DNA from: Zygnema cylindricum
Lineage: Eukaryota; Streptophyta; Zygnematophyceae; Zygnematales; Zygnemataceae
NCBI GenBank assembly: GCA_037447655.1
Contig: JBBHKE010000765.1
Location: 36,039 to 100,038 of the forward strand
Direction: 5' to 3'
Length of the DNA: 64,000 nt
The notes beneath the pieces were generated by a model. The model had not been told where the DNA came from. It ran no database searches and saw only the letters and a program-made list of their open reading frames with translations. The position numbers and the translations under genes were made by a program. Position 1 is the stretch's first letter. Each line of letters begins with the position of its first letter. Positions 58,501 through 64,000 of the stretch are shown here, piece after piece.

Positions 58501-60294
58501 TGCAGCTGGACAACTTCAAATCGTTTCTTCGTAAGTTCATCTTGAAGAGCAACAATTTGTTGCTGATCGGTTTCTGCTTCGGCCTTTTTTGTTGTCACTT
58601 CATTCTCCGCTGCCTGAAGTTTTCTCATCAACGAACCTGGCAAGGGTTGTAAAAGACAGAAGGAGTAATTGAGTCCACAATAACGTGAAACTAATAGAAG
58701 ATAAACTCGTAAAAAACTATAGCATTTTCTAAAAAAGAAAAGAAAACAACTATTCGTTCTTTTGAGCTGCAGAGATGCAGCATTCACCACCAGAATCATT
58801 TTTATCAACAATTTACAGAATCTGTAGGACACACCATCATCTTCTTTGTATATAGATCAGCAATGAATAATGCCAAATCGAAGTATCAAGGAAAATCTAT
58901 CGGTTAATTCCGGCAAAACATGCAACACAACTTGCCGGAAAGGAGACATTTTATACCTTTCTCTGAAGAACTCTTTTTCTGCTCAGAGAGGCTACAGGCA
59001 ACCCGCTTATTGACATCAGATAGATCCCTCTCCAGTTCGCTAACCTTATCTTCCCCTGGCAAGCAGCAAGGAAATTACAAATTATTCTCGCTTGTCGAGC
59101 CAAGAGCTTGGCTCAAAGTCCGTGCAATGCATATCTCTGCCTGAAAAGTCGTGAAAAGCAAATACATTAAGATAACAAGGAAAAGATTTGCCTTTGTATC
59201 TAGCACATGCACAAGCGACACAAAGGCGTTATGGAGATCCTTGTTGTACATACAAGCTCTTGCACTGGCATCCGCAGCCACTCTTTGAGCGTCAATCGTC
59301 TCAACTTTTGACTTGATTTCTTCGTAAAACTTAGTCCTTGCAAAGATTTTTTGTTCCAGCACCTCACGCAGTTGTTCACCTGGCAAAAGTCACAGTAAAT
59401 TCATGAGGAACGCATGTGTTGAGGGGAACCACCTTCTTTGAATTCCAGCCACAGCGCCACATAATCAACAGAAGATAATCACCGAACTGGAACATATCTC
59501 AGACTTGTCATTAAAAAAACATAGACCAATGTCTGCGTCAGCTGTCTAATGAGAGAAAATATCTTTTGATAAGAAGGCTTCGCTGCAAGAACATAGAAGC
59601 AGCTGCAAGAGCATAGAAGCAGGTGCAATCACGAAATAAAAGAATGTGCAGGAATTGGTCATGCCTTCCTCCACACTGGATGTAAGCTGGCTGATCATTT
59701 CTGTGGTCTGACGAACCAATACATTCATTGAAAGCTGCTTTGTGCTGTCTTCTTTTGTCGGCTGTCTGTCAATGGCTGAATTGACTTCCGGTGTTCTCTG
59801 TTTTTGTATCTGTTGCGCTCCACCTTCCTGTGTTTGAACAACTTGCGTAGTAAATTAACAAGGCACGGCGCTATTACTCCAATGATCAGCTTTTTAGTAC
59901 CAGATTGGCAGACATTTCTCGAACGACATGATCTGTTATGCATAAAATTTGACTGACTTGTCAATTATTTCGAAAGAGTCAAAGCTACTTACCATGGATG
60001 GCTTTTTGAACAGCGACAAGGGCCGCGAATCTGGAATACCTGCAGGCAGTAGTCAGTTGTTAGTATTTTGCTTTCAAATAATTCTTTAAGTTTTATTTGC
60101 GGCAATCTCAAAAAAAAATCATACCGTCTACATCAAAAATGTGCAGATGGTGCCCTAAATTGCTATAAATGTGTACCTGCATGCCGTTGCTTTAACGCAA
60201 CAAAGTTTCCTGGTGACGGAGCTTCAATTCTTTTGCCAACATTGCGAAGGGATGAGACTTGGCGCGTATCTTTTGCAACTGCAACGGAAGCCAT
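52564..60294 (-). CDS. ZYP1: ZYP1-like synaptonemal complex transverse filament protein
   Basis: Twenty-one exons, minus strand (high to low): 60294-60177, 60039-59993, 59827-59665, 59379-59254, 59055-58957, 58636-58482, 58279-57970, 57680-57484, 57333-57034, 56767-56645, 56542-56474, 56282-56172, 55870-55763, 55539-55453, 55260-55156, 55045-54851, 54708-54634, 54412-54338, 54153-54097, 53908-53798, 53653(52653)-52564; the last exon is 52653-52564. The sum is 2721 nt, 906 residues plus stop, with all phases agreeing. Nearly the whole protein is predicted coiled coil. Recognition rests on KQLELQRHLRELSAQNNQAV and the C-terminal GELFGSESMNPYLDDPYAF, which parallel plant ZYP1 as I know it (LSRHLKELS; LFSEGSLNPYADDPYAF). 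Arabidopsis ZYP1 has about 870 residues. ZYP1 zips homologous axes together in meiotic prophase and influences crossover number. Small errors at weak splice sites (exons 3, 18, 19) are possible. Confidence 0.85.
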
Positions 60295-61003
60295 AAATTG
60301 TTCGTTTTTTTCTGCCACTTCAAGATATTCTTGGAGTGCGCTGCAATCGCTGCTATTCTTGTAATCCGGCTGCTGCTAGAGTTCTCAAGAACGGCTGCTC
60401 AGACTGCAAAAAATGTGCATGCTCTCACCACTACACAAAAACGGCGGTAAGCAACGGAATTCTTATTCAAACAACTGGCACGCTCAATCCACCCGTGGTT
60501 TCACGCGTGTATGAATCCTGACCGTCCATTTGTGATGATTAAACCGATTATCGGAAATACTTTTCGGAGAATTGATGTTTACTTGGCGCAAACGATGATG
60601 CAAAAACGACAAACACGTACGTTTCTGGTGCGAGTTGACGGCAAACCTTAAAGGAATTTAATATATCTGACACAAGTCCCCCACGGTCAAGAAAACACGT
60701 ATGCGAGAGCCTGTTTACTGGCAGGACGGCAGGACCTTGATGGAAACCTGGCCGGCAGCATCGCCAGTAAACGTCTCCGTACAATTGCTAACAACTCCTA
60801 ATGAAAATTATGGTCACATGGGCACATTCCCTTTGGAAGGTCTAATTTTTCGCGGTCCGTTTCCAATGAAAATATGCCCTAAGCTTTAATATATTTAAAG
60901 TCACTTGTGGATAGCTTTTTCTGACATACGACAGCAATGGGGAAAGAACAGCTGCACTTTTTCACTCAAATCTATGTTTTACGCTTTAAATAAAGTAAAA
61001 CTT
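60295..61003. promoter_or_regulatory. Presumed ZYP1 5' flank
   Basis: 709 bp before the ZYP1 start codon, up to the MITE. No clear TATA box or other gene. A GC-balanced segment at 60380-60780 contains small frames on both strands without features. Promoter role is inferred from position only. Confidence 0.35.
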
Positions 61004-61239
61004 CAGTACAGTACACCGTCGATCGTATTTAGCGTGTATGCTTTTTTCGCCACTACAACATCTTCTCTCCGTACACATTTGTCCGATTTTCAATTTGTGA
61101 CCGGCAATCGATAGCTGAGAATCTTACCCTTCAATCGCAACCGTCAGATCCACAATCCGACATGTATGTACGGATAAAAGATGTTTTTAGAGACAAAAAA
61201 AGCATACACGCTAAATACGATCGACGGTGTACTGTACTG
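61004..61239 (+). mobile_element. TACACCG-family MITE, B type, best preserved copy (236 bp)
   Basis: Inverted ends of about 44 bp match base for base: CAGTACAGTACACCGTCGAT, then CGTATTTAGCGTGTATGC and T-rich sequence, against the exact complement ending ..GGTGTACTGTACTG. The centre has AACCGTCAGATCCACAATCC. The right flank is TA; the left is TT, so the duplication is not clear here. It lies between the ZYP1 and receptor-kinase genes. Confidence 0.85.
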
Positions 61240-61801
61240 TAGCTAACTGCCAAAACGAAGCACTTTCCGGCTGTTTCTTTTGAAGTTTTTATTCATTTGA
61301 TTGTCTAACATCTTATGACAAAGCAAACCGAGAGATATCTCAAGTGACAGATTTGAAGGTTCAAAAAATCATGAATTAAAGGACCTTTGCCAATTCAACC
61401 AGCACTTTTTTAGAGGTAATCTTGCCAGTCTTTTCAATGAAAGTGAAATGTTTCAGTGATATCAAAGTTTTGGACAATATAATTTCAGGCATTTAAAAAT
61501 TATCAGACCTTCACTGTAGTTGCCAACGCTTAATATTCATTTTCCTTTGCTAAATCAACAATCGTATTAGTATGCAACCTATTGCAAAAAAGAAATTCAG
61601 TATTAAACGGAATCCAATGGAGAAAAAACTAGTGCTAGTAGATAAGACAAAAAAGTAAAATTTTGGATTTCAAATTTCCTGAATAGATTTCACCTGGACA
61701 TTCTTTCTGAGCGTGTCTGACAGTCAAGCCTTTCAAACTTTTTGCAGTAGGACAAGGATCAGTTAACTACTCGGCAGTCTGGCAAATCTTACCTGGAAAA
61801 A
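61240..61801. promoter_or_regulatory. Presumed 5' flank of the LRR receptor gene
   Basis: AT-rich DNA without recognised elements. It contains the promoter and 5' UTR by position only. Confidence 0.3.
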
Positions 61802-63909
61802 ATGCCTTCTGGTTTCTGGCTTTGGCCACTTTTGTTTTCCTCATTCCTATCCCTCATTTCTGCCACAACACATGCAAATGATGGTGAGGTCTTTTGCTCT
61901 CCCTCTCCCTTCATGCCTGACTTAACAGTACATTTCAGAGACATGTTCATTCTCAGTTACAATTCCTGTTTCATATTTGGATTCATTATATTTCAATCAA
62001 TATTCACCCCTTACATGTGCAAAATTCTTTATAATTGGTGGCTGTTTGAGACATGTTCCTGTTTCAGTTACAACTCTTGTTACTATTTGAATCCATTTGA
62101 ATCTGTTTTTTCTGTCAATCGAGAAAACTTGTGCTCAATATCGCGTTACGTGTTTCTTGAGTGGGAACAGTTACTGCTCTTCAAGCTCTTTATCAAGCCT
62201 TTGGAAGCCCCCAGGTTCTCAATACCTGGACATTCAACAATGATCCATGTGCTTCTGATTGGACGGGCATTGTTTGTGAAACTACCAGCGACAGTTCTGT
62301 GACACGTGTCGTAGGATTGTAAGTCCATTAGCCTTTCAGCAAGCTGCAACGTTGTATTACTTCCCTTTTGATTAAGAGATATACAAAGCACGGGTCATCT
62401 TTTGTGGCAACCTCTTCAATTGTGGTCTCATGTGTAGTAAATGTGTCGGTCTTAAATTCTGACGGAATTGATTTTAATTAAAGGTTCTGGTTGTTTCAGT
62501 GCCACTGACTGTCTTTATTGGTGCAGGTACCTTGGTCAAATGAGTCTTTCTACTACGCAGCTTCCAAGCGAATTAAGTTTAATGTCATCTCTTCAGACAT
62601 TGTGAGTGTTAATGATGGTTACAAATGCAAGTATGTCTTGGATCTCCAGTGAGATGTGCTCATTTGTTAATTTTGAATCTATTCCTTTCTTGTGCCGGTA
62701 AATTTCCATCAGTTCTGTTTCAGGCTGAGGTAAGTGCATTTTAAGCAGGCTTATATTACTATGTTTATTTTCTGTAATAGTTACATGCCCATTGTGGAGT
62801 ATTTCTTCAGGGACCTATCGCTAAACCGTGGAATTGGAGGTTCCATCCCGACATCATTCGGCCTCTTGACAAATCTTATAACGTTGTGAGTGTTTACCAA
62901 CAACGTGACTTTCCTATGCTTTTACCTTCAATTTTGAGTTGTACTAGTCGGGCACATATAAACCTTGAAAGGAAAATTTAAGGCATGCCTCTCTAAGTGT
63001 GTTGTTGTTTTTGCAGGAACTTGCAATATTGTTCCATTTCAGGCAACATTCCAGAATCACTCGGAAACCTTACTTCTCTTGTGTATTTGCAGTTAGCCAA
63101 CAATCAGCTCACAGGCTCTATTCCTTCTGCCTGGAGTCTATTAAAAAATCTTGAATGGATGGAAATTGCTGACAATTTCCTGTCAGGACCAATTCCAATA
63201 TCACCTGGAGTAAACAATATGAGCAGTCTCATGCATTTCCATGCGTGGAATAACTCTTTAACTGGACCTCTTCCTGCTGAGTTTTCAGTGCTTCCTTCTA
63301 TAATTCACATGTAAGTTAGTGATATCACACCGATATATAATTTTCACTGTGTTGAAGTGCGTTTGACTTTCTTTATTGTGGTAATTTAGCTACATATGTT
63401 ACATTCTTTATGAAACTTAAGTTATCAACATAAATTTAAAATGACTTTTTTAAGTCTCCTAAAACCACAGGAGATATTCCAAATTGAGATTGATAATCAA
63501 CTTGTCACATTGATAAAGAACAACCCTGAAGTATGTGATTTTGATTGAATACAGTCTCGTCCATGGCAACCAACTATCTGGTCCGCTTTCGCCTGAAATC
63601 GGCAATCTCACAACCTTAACAGTCCTGTAAGCTATCTTTCTTTCACTTCTCAGTCCCTCAGATTCTGAACTTTGTGCTGTCAACTCGTGTTTTTCTTGGA
63701 GCTTCGTTTTCTCAAGCTCATCACTTATATGCTGAGCTGTAGCAAAATTTGGCTAAACTGCAGCTCCGTCTGAACGGACTGAAAATAAGATATTCAAATT
63801 CTAAATTTGGTTTGGTGGGTCAATTCTTTGGTCTCAGTTCGGCTGGAAACAATAGCTTCAGTGGCACTATACCGGTTGAATATGGCAACATGCCCAATCT
63901 CACACAGTT
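61802..63909 (+). CDS. LRR receptor-like kinase, ectodomain (partial at window end)
   Basis: Exons 61802-61883, 62171-62318, 62527-62601, 62811-62885, 63017-63310, 63555-63626 and 63838-63909 join in frame with GT-AG introns; the gene runs off the window. Exon 1 is a signal peptide (MPSGFWLWPLLFSSFLSLIS). Exon 2 is the LRR N-cap with the paired-cysteine motif DPCASDWTGIVC. Exons 3, 4, 6 and 7 are 72-75 nt, one repeat each, as in many plant LRR kinases. Repeats include GSIPTSFGLLTNLITL and GNIPESLGNLTSLVYL. The unusual repeat NLEWMEIADNFLSGPIPISPG, then HFHAWNNSLTGPLP, resembles LRR-VIII-1 kinases such as HPCA1 (WFDIADNQLEG...HFHFGNN). Ligand and kinase domain are outside what can be seen. Confidence 0.85.
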
Positions 63910-64000
63910 GTAAGTTGATACCTCCTAGTCCAAACACTTCTTGGAAAAAGGTATGTTAAAGTGTGGTTCCCGGAAGCATCAACGACTCTATTTTCGTCTC

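Noticed and set aside
59171-59254. Longer ZYP1 exon 4 ending at a GC donor (ACAAAG|GCAAAT)
   Set aside because: The GTATGT donor at 59253 gives the right phase for exon 5, while the longer version needs an extra doubtful exon.

Overview
This is nuclear DNA of a streptophyte plant, probably a non-seed land plant or a charophyte alga. I cannot name the species. The evidence is intron-rich genes with plant-specific families (a ZYP1 synaptonemal protein, a plant-style APC4 tail, an LRR receptor-kinase ectodomain), TTTAGGG-type telomere-like tracts, Ty1/copia retrotransposons with TG...CA LTRs and 5-bp target duplications, and dense non-autonomous DNA transposons.

Layout. (1) 1-4.3 kb: A- and CT-rich degenerate repeats around one intronless F-box-like gene on the minus strand. 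(2) 4.7-16 kb: a graveyard of small DNA transposons. The dominant family has ends TACACCG..AATCG..TATTAG and targets TA; about 20 copies lie in the window, many nested or end to end. A PIF/Harbinger-like element (TTA duplication), a foldback Mutator-like element and a hAT MITE sit among them. (3) 17-36.6 kb: nested LTR retrotransposons. A copia element (B1) is split by copia A at 20031-26467 inside its 5' LTR and by copia B2 at 29028-35198 inside its integrase. Solo LTRs of another family (E) are inserted in two related LTRs. All copia coding regions are broken by stops, frameshifts or deletions. (4) 36.6-45.3 kb: more TA-targeting MITEs, a non-LTR retroelement tail, a TAA-flanked element and two more PIF/Harbinger-like copies. 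(5) 45.3-50.7 kb: a pyrimidine-rich tract with a cluster of ACGT-core motifs, then the 3' exons of an APC4-like gene and a second hAT MITE. (6) 52.5-60.3 kb: a complete 21-exon ZYP1 gene on the minus strand; my exon model reads through to 906 residues. (7) 61.8-64 kb: the first seven exons of an LRR receptor-kinase gene, cut by the window edge.

The host genes are separate transcription units: a probable ubiquitin-ligase adaptor (F-box), an APC/C subunit tail, a meiotic synapsis protein and a cell-surface receptor. Nothing suggests they work as one pathway, although APC4 and ZYP1 both act in cell division. The most informative parts are the transposon structures: paralogous filled and empty sites define target duplications, both copia subfamilies carry antisense tRNA-like cores in their LTRs, the gag frame appears to start inside the LTR, and PIF-like elements share a central palindrome. 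No RNA genes, CRISPR arrays or prokaryote-type operons were found.
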